Assembly (NCBI GenBank): GCA_963556495.2 | Contig: OY747705.1 | Coordinates: 30,001,001 to 30,065,000, forward strand | Direction of reading: 5' to 3' | Source: Valencia hispanica | Lineage: Eukaryota > Chordata > Actinopteri > Cyprinodontiformes > Valenciidae | Length of the DNA stretch: 64,000 nt | Part shown: piece by piece, positions 1 to 10,700 of the stretch | Layout: every line of letters starts with the position of its first letter | Position numbering within the stretch: the first letter of the stretch is position 1 | The notes under the pieces: generated by a model | What the model saw: only the letters and a program-made list of their open reading frames with translations | Databases searched by the model: none | Told to the model about the DNA's origin: nothing | Made by a program: the position numbers and the translations under genes

Positions 1-59
1 TGTAAATGGCCTTGATCTGTAAATTAACAAATAAAAAACAAAACAACAAAAGAAATCTA

Positions 60-600
60 CCTGGAAGTAGTTCCTTGCGTGCATTCGCAGATGGGCTACG
101 GATCGTGCTTCCTGAACAGACCATGCAGTGACACTCAGTTCACGCTTGCCTGTGTATTTGGTAAAGAAGGCGGAGTCGCCCTCTGAGTCGCCCTCTTGTG
201 GCAGATACACGTTATCGCCAAAAATTATTTTCAGGGACGATTTCATGTTATCAAAAGAGACAGTGGAACAGGTGGTAAGAGCTAGCTGCTTGTCTTTAAC
301 GTTTAGCCATGTGGTGTCAAGTAGCTTAAATGCTAACACGCCATCTGGCAGTTCCATTATAAAGTTACGTAGCTTGTTGTATCGTCGTTCAAATTCGACA
401 GTGTAATCCATCATGGACATGCCGCTCTGTCTGTTGATTTAGTCAAACTCTGTGTAAGCCTCGTACTGTCGATCCTTTTCTTCTTTCAGAAACACAGTGT
501 CCAGCTTAGTCAGAAGGACGGTCATTCCTATATCAGCTTTAAGATCTCCCGCAGCGCTATCTAGGGCGCTTTCCCCCGCTCTTCCTGAAAGTCAGAAGGT
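60..600 (-). pseudogene. gag-like ORF of an LTR retrotransposon, 3' part (broken)
   Basis: Read on the minus strand, this continues the reading frame that starts at 4,681. Together the two parts resemble a short gag-like protein common in fish LTR retrotransposons (recognised from memory, not searched). The frame is damaged by a TGA right at the transposon insertion point (near 594) and a TAA near 440. Downstream of about position 60 no coding sequence is recognised. The two parts are separated by the 3.95-kb insertion at 602-4,548. The host element runs off the left edge, so pol and the 3' LTR are not visible. A non-functional relic. Confidence 0.55.
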
Positions 601-758
601 ACACTCTTAAAACAGATGTGTCAAAAACACATATGTTAAATTTTAACACATGTGCTGAATCAGCTCAGGGACAACACATGTCGTGTCATTTATGACACAA
701 CTAATGTATTTCCCTTTTAACAACTAGTGTGTCACTCAAGTCAACACAGATATGTGGG

Positions 759-1858
759 TGATTCTATAATTGGAGATACATTTGAAGTCCAAAGCCATTT
801 CTTTTTTACCAGTTTTACCAAAATCTTACTTCGAAACCATATTTTCATATTTTCACTCTTTTTAAGAGTCACAAAATGTTAGAGTGTAAAACTAGAAAAT
901 ATTTTATTTTAAAAGCTATTTCATTATGCCGAAAGTCATGATTTCAAAGTGTCCGAAGTGGTTGCCACTTTTTTCAAACAAGGGTCAAATATGCATCAAA
1001 CATGTTTTAAATTACAAATTTCAGGTTGGGGTTTTAATTATTTTGTTTATAAATTATTATTGGGGACATTTGGCAAATTATGCAAAATTACTTTATTTAA
1101 AAGTAACTTTTATTGTTCAAAAATACCAGTCCATAAATCCTTTGTCAATTCTGTTACTACATGTTACTGTCTCTTTAAATTATGCTGATATGTCCCATCA
1201 ATATCTATGAAACGCCAGATGACGTCACTTCATTTTGGTACAAAACTCTGAAGAGCTAGGAGGTATGTGTTTTGGTCTCTCTGACAACATGTAATTTTAC
1301 AGGCACTTGCACCTAGAGTTCTAGTATAACATGTCAAATCTGTTTCAACAATGTCATAGGGAAAGCAGAGTTCAAAGATATTAACAGAAGGAGTTATTAC
1401 AAGTTTTTAAAATCATCTTTAGATTCACGCCATGTGCTCTTAGCCTTTCTGCTAAAATGTGGTGAAATTAGCAAAAAATGCTAAAAATGTCAACTCTGTT
1501 ACTGTCAATTCTGTTACCAAGGTATGGTAAAGTTGTCTAAATGTAACATCTAATATCTGTTTCAAAGGTCTGAATAAAAGGACTACATGACAAATTAAAA
1601 CTAAAAAGATTAATAATTTTTTGATGTACTGTTACTTCTATATATTTGGTTGTTCGTCCGTAACAGAGTTGATCAGAAAAACTATGAACAGGTGGTATTT
1701 TGATAAAATAAGGAAAATAATAAACTACCTGTATTTGTTTAGCACTGAATATATGAAATTTAAAGTGTTTTCAATATTATTCTTAATCAATTGTTCTATA
1801 TGACAACCTTAAAAAAAATAATTTTGAAATGCAAAATGTATCTCCAATTATAGAATCA
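759..1858. mobile_element. 1.1-kb non-autonomous element with 25-bp perfect TIRs, nested
   Basis: Positions 759-783 and 1,834-1,858 are perfect 25-bp inverted repeats (core ATAATTGGAGATACATTT). The interior is AT-rich with no credible ORF. A CTGTTAC-type motif recurs in both orientations (near 1,150, 1,497, 1,512 and 1,660). It lies inside the 602-4,548 element and is best read as a later MITE-type insertion, although the repeats could instead be internal structure of the host transposon. Target duplication is unclear. Confidence 0.5.
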
Positions 1859-2204
1859 ACCAGTAAAATGTGTTATTTTGACAAAAATGTACACATAAAA
1901 TGTGTTCTCAGATTGTCAAACATTTCCATTTGAGAAAATTAGAAATACTTTTATTATATTAAATCCATGTTTTACTACAATTTGTAGCAGCAGTAATACG
2001 GTTTACAATTAAGTTTAAGTTATTCAACAGAACTTTTTGAAATTCATACTGCCTGTAAAATGCAATATTTAACATTCAGACAACAAGCCTGAAATACACA
2101 TGGCAATAAAATTCATAAGAGCAAAAGAATCCTGTTCCCCCTGTCTTGCCATTTCAACATTTATCAGGTTTTCGAATGCACTCAAATAGCAACATGTATT
2201 TAGT

Positions 2205-3160
2205 GTAGTCATCAACCAAGGTACAAGATTTTGTATCTTGGAGCAACATACAGCTCTTTGGAGCCACAGCTTGTCATTACATTTAAAGGATGAACATCAG
2301 AAACATCAGCAAGTGTGATAAATTCATAGTCACTTGTTTTTTTTACTGCACAGGCATAAAAGTGATCAAAATACAGTACATTTAGTTTTTGAACAAACAT
2401 GATAATGGACTCGTTATGTGACAGAATATGAATAACTGCACCAAATAAGGGCTCAACAAGGTAGTGGTTGCCTTGTCCAACCTGTCTACTGTTCTATTAA
2501 TTAGCTCTTTTGCACACTTCACACTTTTCATAACATCAAAAACAGTCACATTTGATGATTAATACATCTGGGCCACAAAAGACGCTGTACAATTGCTGAG
2601 ATCAACACAATTTTCAGATAATGGAGCTGTAACCATGTCACTTACATTGGGCATATCCACATTGTCAGAAACAGTATGAATTTGTTGTCCACCGTTCAAA
2701 GCCTCACTTGGGGACAACATTTGGACAACAGGAAAAAGTTTTTGTACACGTTTCAAAATGTGCTTTATGTAGATGCCTAGAAAATGAATTTAAGTTGTAA
2801 TATGTCCTTGGGCAATTGTCTTGACCACATAAGCTTTATACTCTGTCCGTCTGACAAGCAATGTATTACACTGAAGTGCCATATGAGGTTTTTCACCTCT
2901 ATAAATGCAATTCCTCTACATTTTAGGCAACTGAGCATTTTACTTGCAAGCTTTGAGTTGTGCAATCAGTTTCAGTACTTTTGTCTTTCTTTGTGTGGAG
3001 AATGGTAGATGTAGTCAAAGAACGGAAATACAGGGCAGAGCTGTGGTGGATAGGACAAGTTACACACCCAGTATAGTTTGAAAAGCTTTTCCACAGCACA
3101 TGTGAGACCATTGACTAGAGGAATAGTGACTGTCATTCCTGGCAACGATGACATACTGCT
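2205..3160 (-). pseudogene. Transposon-borne gene fragments: C2H2-like motif and a cysteine/aromatic-rich module
   Basis: Several minus-strand pieces look coding but are split. Positions 2,972-3,154 hold a segment with VNGLTCAVEKLFKLYWVCN followed by a P-rich stretch and FFDYIYH. It resembles a module I associate with uncharacterised transposon-derived proteins of fish. Positions 2,777-2,965 contain CLKCRG...HFSVIH, a C2H2 zinc-finger-like spacing. Positions 2,559-2,756 and 2,212-2,400 may be further exons. None has a complete ORF. They sit inside the TA-flanked transposon and probably derive from its cargo. Family recognition is from memory and weak. Confidence 0.35.
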
Positions 3161-3731
3161 TTGATGAACTCAGGTCACCGATGCAGATCAGCTGGGGCTG
3201 AGCATTCATTGATGAAGCAGAGGAATCATTGCACAACAACATTTTTCTTGTTCCAGGCTTAAAGACAGAAGACCAGAAATATAACAGAACAAATTTGTTA
3301 GTCAAATGGTCAGACACTTGGATAAATCTAATTTGATGAAAATTTTCCAAGGAAAATACATACCGGCACAAAATCCAGGAGGTAGGTTATTGTGGTCTTG
3401 GCGCTACAACGATTTACAGGAGGCGGTAGATGTGTTAATACAAGCGCTGTGTAACAAGCCTCATCTGAAAGTTAACAAAAAGAAAAACTCAAAAAAATGT
3501 GTACTTTATGCTGTGGCCCATGGGAAATGCACATCATTTGTTAACTCCTGATGTGACATTAGGACCTTAATATACCAGTCTTATATTTTTAAGATGTTAT
3601 TTACTAATTTACAATACCCAGCATAATTTTCAGAGCCCTGTTGTTGTAGCACCAAAAAAATACAATACTTTTAAACTCATGATTCTAAAAATTACAATAA
3701 CACGAACACAACACCATTGCATTAAAGCAAA

Positions 3732-3839
3732 TAGAAAGTACATACTTACCGAAATGGCTGAATGTACTCCAGAAGACGCTGCCTCCATCTTTGTCTTCTT
3801 TGTCTGCTTACGGCAAGAGGCAGAAAACCTTTCTTCCAA
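3732..3839 (-). pseudogene. Possible first exon of the transposon-borne gene
   Basis: An ATG at 3,839 opens a short basic, lysine-rich reading frame ending in a plausible splice donor (GTAAGTATG) near 3,740. It lies upstream, in minus-strand orientation, of the C2H2-like fragments in the same transposon and could be their 5' exon. No homologue is recognised. The rest of 3,160-4,540 shows nothing else apart from AT-rich sequence and subterminal repeats. Confidence 0.2.
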
Positions 3840-4552
3840 TCAGAACACGGAACCTCCTTTAGTCCCTTCCACTGGTGCCTACTTGTTGTTGTTGCTCCTT
3901 GCTTGGCAAAATTACTTTGGTGTTATAGGCTAAACTTTACCTCATTACCATAATTATATTTTCAAATATCATATTTATTATAAATAAATAAAAGAATTGT
4001 CTAAATATTTTTGGCAAACACAAATTGAGAATGTTTTTAAATTATGTAAAAGATCTTAGTAATTTTGACGGAATGTGTTTAATGCAAATTAGTTGGTAAA
4101 ATGAGTAGCAAATAAACAACCTCACTTGTAATTCTATATGATGTTGGATTATTTCTCAAACCAAGACATTGTCTGCGCTGCATCATTTATAAACGTGAGC
4201 AACTCACCCAACACTTTACAGTAATATTAATAATTTTTATTCAGTAAAAGCAAAAAAGTAAAAAGCTATAGATATTTTAAAAAATCTTAGAAAAACATTT
4301 TTAAAAATAAAAATAGCCTACTTGTTGCTGTCATTGAGAGGAATTCTACCATCTGATGGCAGCACAAAGTAAATTGTATCTGACAAACACAAAATAACAC
4401 AAAAATGTGTTAAAATGTTCAACACATAATCTGTGTTATACGTTTGTCGCAATTTTAACACATTGTGTGTTAACATTAACACAGTATGTGCTTTAAGTGT
4501 AATAACAAATTTTTTGCGTTACTTTTTAACACATTTCTTTTAAGAGTGTAAC

Positions 4553-4681
4553 TGCCAGAGCCTGCTTCTTTTTGTCCAAGTCCGTAACGAGTCTCCAGAT
4601 TTCAATCTCATTTTTCCAAATTTCGTAAAACGTCTTCTCATCAAACGGTGGAGGAATTTTGTAATTTCCAGCAGTGGCCAT
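4553..4681 (-). pseudogene. gag-like ORF of an LTR retrotransposon, 5' part
   Basis: An ATG at 4,681, two bases past the primer-binding site, opens a 43-codon minus-strand frame of the type MATAGNYKIPPPFDEKTF, then a W- and K-rich segment. It runs unbroken to the TA target at 4,549-4,550 and resumes at 599. This matches the N-terminus of the gag-like proteins of short-LTR fish retroelements, as I recall them. The PBS placement supports the start choice. Confidence 0.6.
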
Positions 4682-4682
4682 G

Positions 4683-4693
4683 CTCTGCTACCA
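4683..4693 (-). promoter_or_regulatory. tRNA-iMet primer-binding site
   Basis: On the minus strand this reads TGGTAGCAGAG, which matches the reverse complement of the 3' end of vertebrate initiator tRNA-Met including CCA. It lies one base after a presumed LTR end (CA at 4,695-4,696) and just before the gag-like ATG, the expected order for an LTR retrotransposon. Confidence 0.65.
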
Positions 4694-4694
4694 A

Positions 4695-4822
4695 TGTTAA
4701 TTCAATAATAACACAGCTGATTTCAGAATCCACTCTTTAATGGTCGCCATTTACTAGACCAACTCAACCGTAATGTCATTTCCTCCTTAGTTTTTCTGAT
4801 CCCTCCTCCCAATTCCCTCACA
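4695..4822 (-). repeat. Probable short 5' LTR of the gag-like element
   Basis: Minus-strand sequence from TGTGAGGG (4,822) to TTAACA (4,695), about 128 bp, lies immediately upstream of the primer-binding site. The TG...CA ends and position fit a short LTR. The partner LTR is outside the window, so length and target duplication cannot be confirmed. It ends only about 60 bp from the vitellogenin copy 1 poly(A) signals. Confidence 0.45.
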
Positions 4823-4885
4823 ATTTAGATTTGTGCAATAGATCCAACTTAACAATCAATCCAGTGAAACGATTTTGAGATACAA

Positions 4886-4895
4886 TTTATTTATT
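4886..4895 (-). promoter_or_regulatory. Poly(A) signals of vitellogenin copy 1
   Basis: Two overlapping AATAAA hexamers on the minus strand (4,886-4,891 and 4,890-4,895) lie about 50 nt after the TAA stop at 4,944-4,946. The same doublet exists in copy 2, showing a very short 3' UTR as in other fish vitellogenins. Confidence 0.8.
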
Positions 4896-4943
4896 TTTAC
4901 AGAGAAATGTACACATTATAGTGACTTAAAGGAAATGTTATGT

Positions 4944-7624
4944 TTAAGAGCACTTGGCGTTGCAGCTGCAACCCAGGTGAGCCTGGGTAGTTTGTCTCAG
5001 GTCTACACTTCGGTCATAGACACTGCTCTGATAATCTGCACAAACAAAGGAAACACACCAGTTAGAAATTGCCCAATTATAACTTTGATGCATTGTCCCA
5101 TTTTTATTTAAAACAAAACTCACCAGATGGCAGGCAGTTGAAACCAACAGTGACAGGGGTGGTCTTGATTGGCAAGCAACCAGGCAGACAGCGAGGTACA
5201 GGCTCAACAGAGAAGCATGTGGAGTCCTCACCATGAATGGTCAACTGTTTTTCCAGCTGCACAGATTCAAGCTTCAGACGACACTCTGTAGGAGCGCAAA
5301 GTTAGTTTTTGAAGAAGGCAATACACAATTTATTAATGTGCAAAATTTGTCGATATACAGTGTGTTTTACCAGATGCATCCCTGCAGCTTTCAGCAGGCA
5401 GAATCCAGGAGTGAGCAAAGCTGACTGAGTTCTTAGCCACGCGTCCATTGGGAGTGCGGTACTCCTGTCTGATTTCTCCATCAGCCTTTCCACAGAGTCC
5501 ACAGGTCTTTCCTTTCATCCAGTCAGCAACTTTGATCTGCATTGCAATATCAGATGGGACATTATAGAACATAAATATCAACTCTATTTGATGTTTCCCT
5601 GAAACCCCACTTGCTTGCAATGTTTTAGAAATAGTATTGCTTTTACCCTCCATGTCTTTCTGTCAAAGTAGACTTCTTGCAGACCATGGCTAGGTGCATA
5701 CACAGCAAGGCCCTCTCCACTTTGTCTGATCTCGATGGAAGCTGTAACAGTTTCATAATGCATACTTAATTGTAACTTGAGAAAACTTTAAGACACCGAG
5801 AAATTACCAGGAATAATTGACGTTAATATTTACAAGTGCTATAATACATAAAACAGTGAGGACTGTTCAGAAAAACCTGTTGGGTGGCGGTAAGGCAGCC
5901 TTGAGGGGGGTATTTCCATTTCGTTGACTTTCACAGTGACATTGTTGTCCTTTGGATACATGTCAATATCTCTGGAAGCAGACAAAGGAAAACGTTATTC
6001 ATCTTGGGTTCTTGACGTTCTTGGGTTTATCTTGTACATGAAGACTAAAGATTTCTTCTAGTTTGCCCTGGAAACTTACATCTCAGAAATTTTGACATTG
6101 ATATGGTGTTGCTCCGAAGAATCTTTCCTCAGGAGAACCATGAACTTCAGCTCATCTGTGCAGTCCTGTGCGGCAACCTGGTAGCAAGAGGATGGCATCT
6201 TGTTCTTGTAGCTCCTGTTGTTGAATGTGTAGAGTGTGTCTTCAAAGAAGCTGCATTCAGCTGGAAAGAGTAAGAAAACAAGATTTAATCTGGACTTGCT
6301 GGATAAAGGTGCAGTTTGTATCTCTATTTATGAAAGAAAGATTCGTCATTACCTGCAACAGCCTTGGAAACCATGAAGTGGATCCTGTCAATGACTTCAT
6401 CAAAGGGGCTGAGACCTTTGATTTCATCAATGGGCATAGACATGGGAAGACGCACAGTAACATTGTAGGTAGAGTTCTGTAAAAAGAGTTCATTTAAATT
6501 ATATAAAAAACATTGATGATTTTCAATTTGAAGAGAGAGGTTTGAACTTTTCATACCATTGGAGTTTTCACAATGAAGTCAAATGTCTTTTCAGATGATG
6601 CAACTGCAATGAGTGAGATGTTCCTAGTGCTGTTTTCTCTCTTTGTATGAATCAAGTCTGACAGGATTTTAACAGGGGCATACTTGTTAACCCTGGAAGG
6701 GAAGGAAAAAATATCTGAAACTGTACAAAAATGAATGACATAAGAAATTAGGAGTCTTACAAGATTTAGAGTTTCTTACATCTTTCCATAGCGTTTCAGG
6801 GCAGAAGGCAATCTTTCCCAGGACACTCTGAGGCGAGCTGCAGGGCTTGAAGAAACAAGACCAGTCTCTCCTGTGACATTGGTGCTGTATCTCTTGCATT
6901 GTTCGCCCCAGGAAATCTTAGTCTATTGACAAACATTATCGCATTAGAATAAGTCACATATGGTTCCTAGTGTACTTGAATTTTATAACTTGTAGATAGG
7001 ATCTTACTGTAACTTTGTGCTTGCTCAAAACAACTCCATCAGCACAGAACCTCCAGTTGCTATCAGAAGACAGGTTGGCAACAATGATCTGAAGTCTGGC
7101 ATTTGGTTTGTCAAGGTAGGCAGCAAACTGGTAGCCCACCATCCTCTTGTCAGCTTTGACAGCACGGAAGATCACTGCCATAACAGCTTCCTCCTCACCA
7201 AGGTATTTTTTCTGCAGTTACAGGTTAATTGGTGTTGGTTCACACTTTGTCAAACAGAATATAAATAACACCTCTAAATGCTTATACATTTTTCTGATCT
7301 GCAACTTTTTACCGTTTTGTAGATGGCCTCAAAGCTAGATGAACTGCTCCTGCTTCTGGAAACTGATTTGGAGGCATTCTCCTTCTTGTGTAACCTCTGG
7401 AACTTCTCCATCACTTGCTGTAAAGAACAATGGTGCTGTCAGCTGATCTGTTAAAACAGTGTTCTGCAAAATCAAGACAAAGACATTTACTTTTGAGAGA
7501 CGAACGCTGGAGCGAGAAGAGCTTGAGCGAGAAGAGCTTGAGCTGGCGCTGAAGAGAGATGCAAGGCTTGATGCAGAGCTGGTCCTGGCTGAGCTGCTGC
7601 TGGATCTTGAGGACTTGAGTTTCC

Positions 7625-7676
<52 letters not shown>

Positions 7677-7701
7677 ACTGCTGCGTTTGGAACTGCTACG
7701 G

Positions 7702-7746
<45 letters not shown>

Positions 7747-10700
7747 GTCCTGCTGCTGTTGTATGCACGGGCTGCAAGACTGATCTTACGGCTGGAGCGA
7801 GATGAAGAGCTGGAGGAGGAAGAGGAGGACCTTGAGGAACGACTGGAAGCAGAGCTACTTGAGCTAGAGGAGGAAGATGAGGAGCTGTTGCGTCTCGAAG
7901 ACAGGATTTTGTTGAGCTTCACTAAGACTGGTCCTCCTTCTTCAATGATTTCCTCTTCACTCAGGTTGATACGTTTAACAAGCTTCTCTGCAGCCTTTGG
8001 TCCAACTCTGACCTCCATCTCCAATCTCTCAACAACTTCACCTTCAACTTGAAGTAAAACATTGTCATGCTATTAGTACTTTATGTGTACAACATGTTTC
8101 TATAAAATTCTCAGGTGCTATTTTGCCAGTGCTTACTTGGTGTCACAGAGAAAGAGAAGTTGTGGCTACCAGCCAGTTTGTACAGGGCAGAGTCCCGGAT
8201 GTAGGCACCATTTTGACTGGCAAACTTGAAACAGGCCCTCAGTCCAACACCACTGTGCTTAACACAGTACCTCTTGGCAATTGGACGAACCTTGTGTTTA
8301 GGAACAGGCTCGGCAGATTCTTCTTCCAGGGGAAGGAGCTCTGAGGATGCTGACTATTAGAGAAGTAAGTTATAAATTATTCAAAATTTGATTGCAAATA
8401 TAACATTAGCTGCCAATGTATGTTAAAGTTACCATGCTATTAACAGAGGAAGCAAACTTGGAAAGAATCTTGCTTGAGTTTGATTGAAAAACTTTGGTAG
8501 GGAGAAGGGGAGTGATTCTCTCAATAGAAGGTTCCTCGATATTTCTTGCCACAGCAAAAGTTGTTACACTGTTAGAAAGAAAATAAACTAATTCAGCTGG
8601 ACTCTAAGTATATGGATATAAGTTATGTCAAATTCTTCCAAGGTCTTACTTCAGAGCTGTGATGTTTTCAGGTACATCAACTGGAAGGGCTTCGAGCTTA
8701 AAGTCTCCCTCTTTGATATTGAGTCTTGCAGCGATTTTGGCTGGCATAACAGAGTGGACTTTAACGCTTGCTACCACAGCAGCCTGGAGAATGTCAGTGT
8801 TAAGTCCCATAACTGCATATGTGTTCATGGCAACACTAAAGAAAATAAAGAAAGGTTTTTAGATTCTGTTTTATCAAATGAATCATTTTATTGTGACGGA
8901 CAAATAGTATTCGACAGTAGGCACTTACCTTGGTCTGACCTCAGCCTCGAGCTGAATGTCTGTCTCCAGGAGACTTTTGAGGGGGAAATCTTCCGGCAGA
9001 CGTGGTGATGTGTTGGGCTTGACTAAAAAAACAGAAAAGCTCATGAGTTGTCCTGCTGCATAAAACTGACCACAAGATTTTTTTGCTTTCAATGAAGAAG
9101 TCAAAATTAATTGTAAGTATTTCCTAATATTGTTAATAATCTTTTATCACTGCAATCCCACCTCTTAAAATGAAGTTAGACTGCAAAGCCAGCAATCCAA
9201 TCTATATTGTGTTTTACTCACTCTCAACAGAGGCTGCGGCCACAGCAGCACTGTACAGACTGAGTTCCATTGGGAGACCAGCGGCAGTCGGAAGAATGCG
9301 CCTCACCTCAGCAGCCAGGACAGGCTTAGCATAGTGGAAATTGAAGCCAGTCAGGAGCAGAGCTTTAAGAGCCTCTCTTCCATATTCCTGAATAGGTATT
9401 TTCTTGCCATACTGTAGGGGAAGAGTACATAGTTTATACTATGTCTGTCATAACTTGATTTGTCTTAATCTCAATTGATTCTCGTCTTTATAATACCTCC
9501 ACAGCCTGGTCAATCATGGGTTTGTCAATGTTAGCAAAGGCAATCTCTTGTCCAAAGAACTTGACATAGATAGAAGCCAGGGGTTTGCTGGTGGGCAAGG
9601 ATCTCCATTCTGACAGCTGTGGAGGGAGAAAAAAGTAGTTTTTGATAATTTTAGACTGTGTAATATTTCTCCTTTTGATTTGTGACTTTCACTGTTGCTT
9701 ACAGCCTTGATGACACGCTTCATTTTGGTGATCCTGTCAGTACTTTCAGAGAGAGAAGGGTTTTTCAGAAGCAGCTCCTGTAGTCCTTCAATATTTGCTC
9801 CAATCTTTAGAAAAAACCAAAACCAACAGCATAAAAAAAATAATGCCTTTGGTATTTATTTTATAACTTTTGTTTATTTTGTATTTTAGTAACTTTTTTT
9901 ATAAAAATGTATATAAACCTTCATATAAAATATAATTTTTTTTATAAAAATGTATAAAAGTAATTATCTTTACCTCCAGGGCTTCTGCAGTACCTCCAGC
10001 TAGGAAGGCTCTGGTCTTTGCAACAACAGTTTTTGGCATAAAGGTGGCAGCATCGTTGATGTAAAAAGCAGTTGCAGCAGCACCGAGCATCAAGGAGCCT
10101 GATATAGATTTTAATAAACAAGTTAGCTAATACTTCAGTAAAAATAGAACTCATCTTCTCTTCATATTGTCTTACTGTTGTAGATGTCCACATGAACAGC
10201 TTTGCTATAACGCAGGCTCAGTCTATCCAGCTTTGAACTCAAGAATTTCATGGCAACATTGCAAGCAGCAGCACTGTAATAGGAGCATTAAAGAGGTGAC
10301 TCAACATGAATTGGTACGACTTGATGATAATTCAGGAACAGACAATTGCCTTACACATCGGGATGAATAGTTGCAGGGCTCCTGCTCAGAGACTTCATAT
10401 GAGAGTAGGTAAAGCTGGCCACCTGCAGATTCTCCTCTGTTTTCACAGAGTTAGCAACAGTGGTCACCAAACCCATGGAAGGACTTGTCTCAAAGAGAAC
10501 GATGCAGGAAAGCATACGGAGCTCTGGGTGGAGAGCCTTGTCCATGTAGAGCTGGAGAGCCAGTTCCTGGACCTAATTTAGAGGACAAAGATTAATTTAA
10601 AATGGAGCTCTGTGAACAGACAAAACACTTTCCATCACTTGACATTTAGAACTAACCAGTCTGGGCTCCTTCTTTGCAATGTTTCTCAGAGCCATGATGG

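Larger units (their letters stand above)
602..4548. mobile_element. 3.95-kb DNA transposon with 11-bp TIRs and TA target duplication
   Basis: The ends are perfect inverted repeats: CACTCTTAAAA at 602-612 and its complement at 4,538-4,548. Both are flanked by TA (600-601 and 4,549-4,550). Removing the insert and one TA rejoins the gag-like frame on either side. The outer 150-200 bp at both ends are rich in short ACACAT/TGTGTT and TTAACACA motifs in both orientations, a typical layout for transposase-binding subterminal repeats. A TA duplication fits Tc1/mariner, ISL2EU or similar families; the superfamily is not settled. No intact transposase is seen. Confidence 0.75.

Noticed and set aside
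7459..8052. 197-codon plus-strand ORF rich in Leu and Glu, and a poly-Ala minus frame at 7,487-7,777 (also at 35,361-35,954 and 35,389-35,679)
   Set aside because: Antisense and out-of-frame shadows of the AGC serine codons in the phosvitin exon; the sense frame fits vitellogenin splice phases exactly.
8123..9008. Plus-strand ORFs over vitellogenin exons 18-21 (8,123-8,344 and 8,625-9,008)
   Set aside because: Antisense to exons whose minus-strand phases and protein match vitellogenin throughout.
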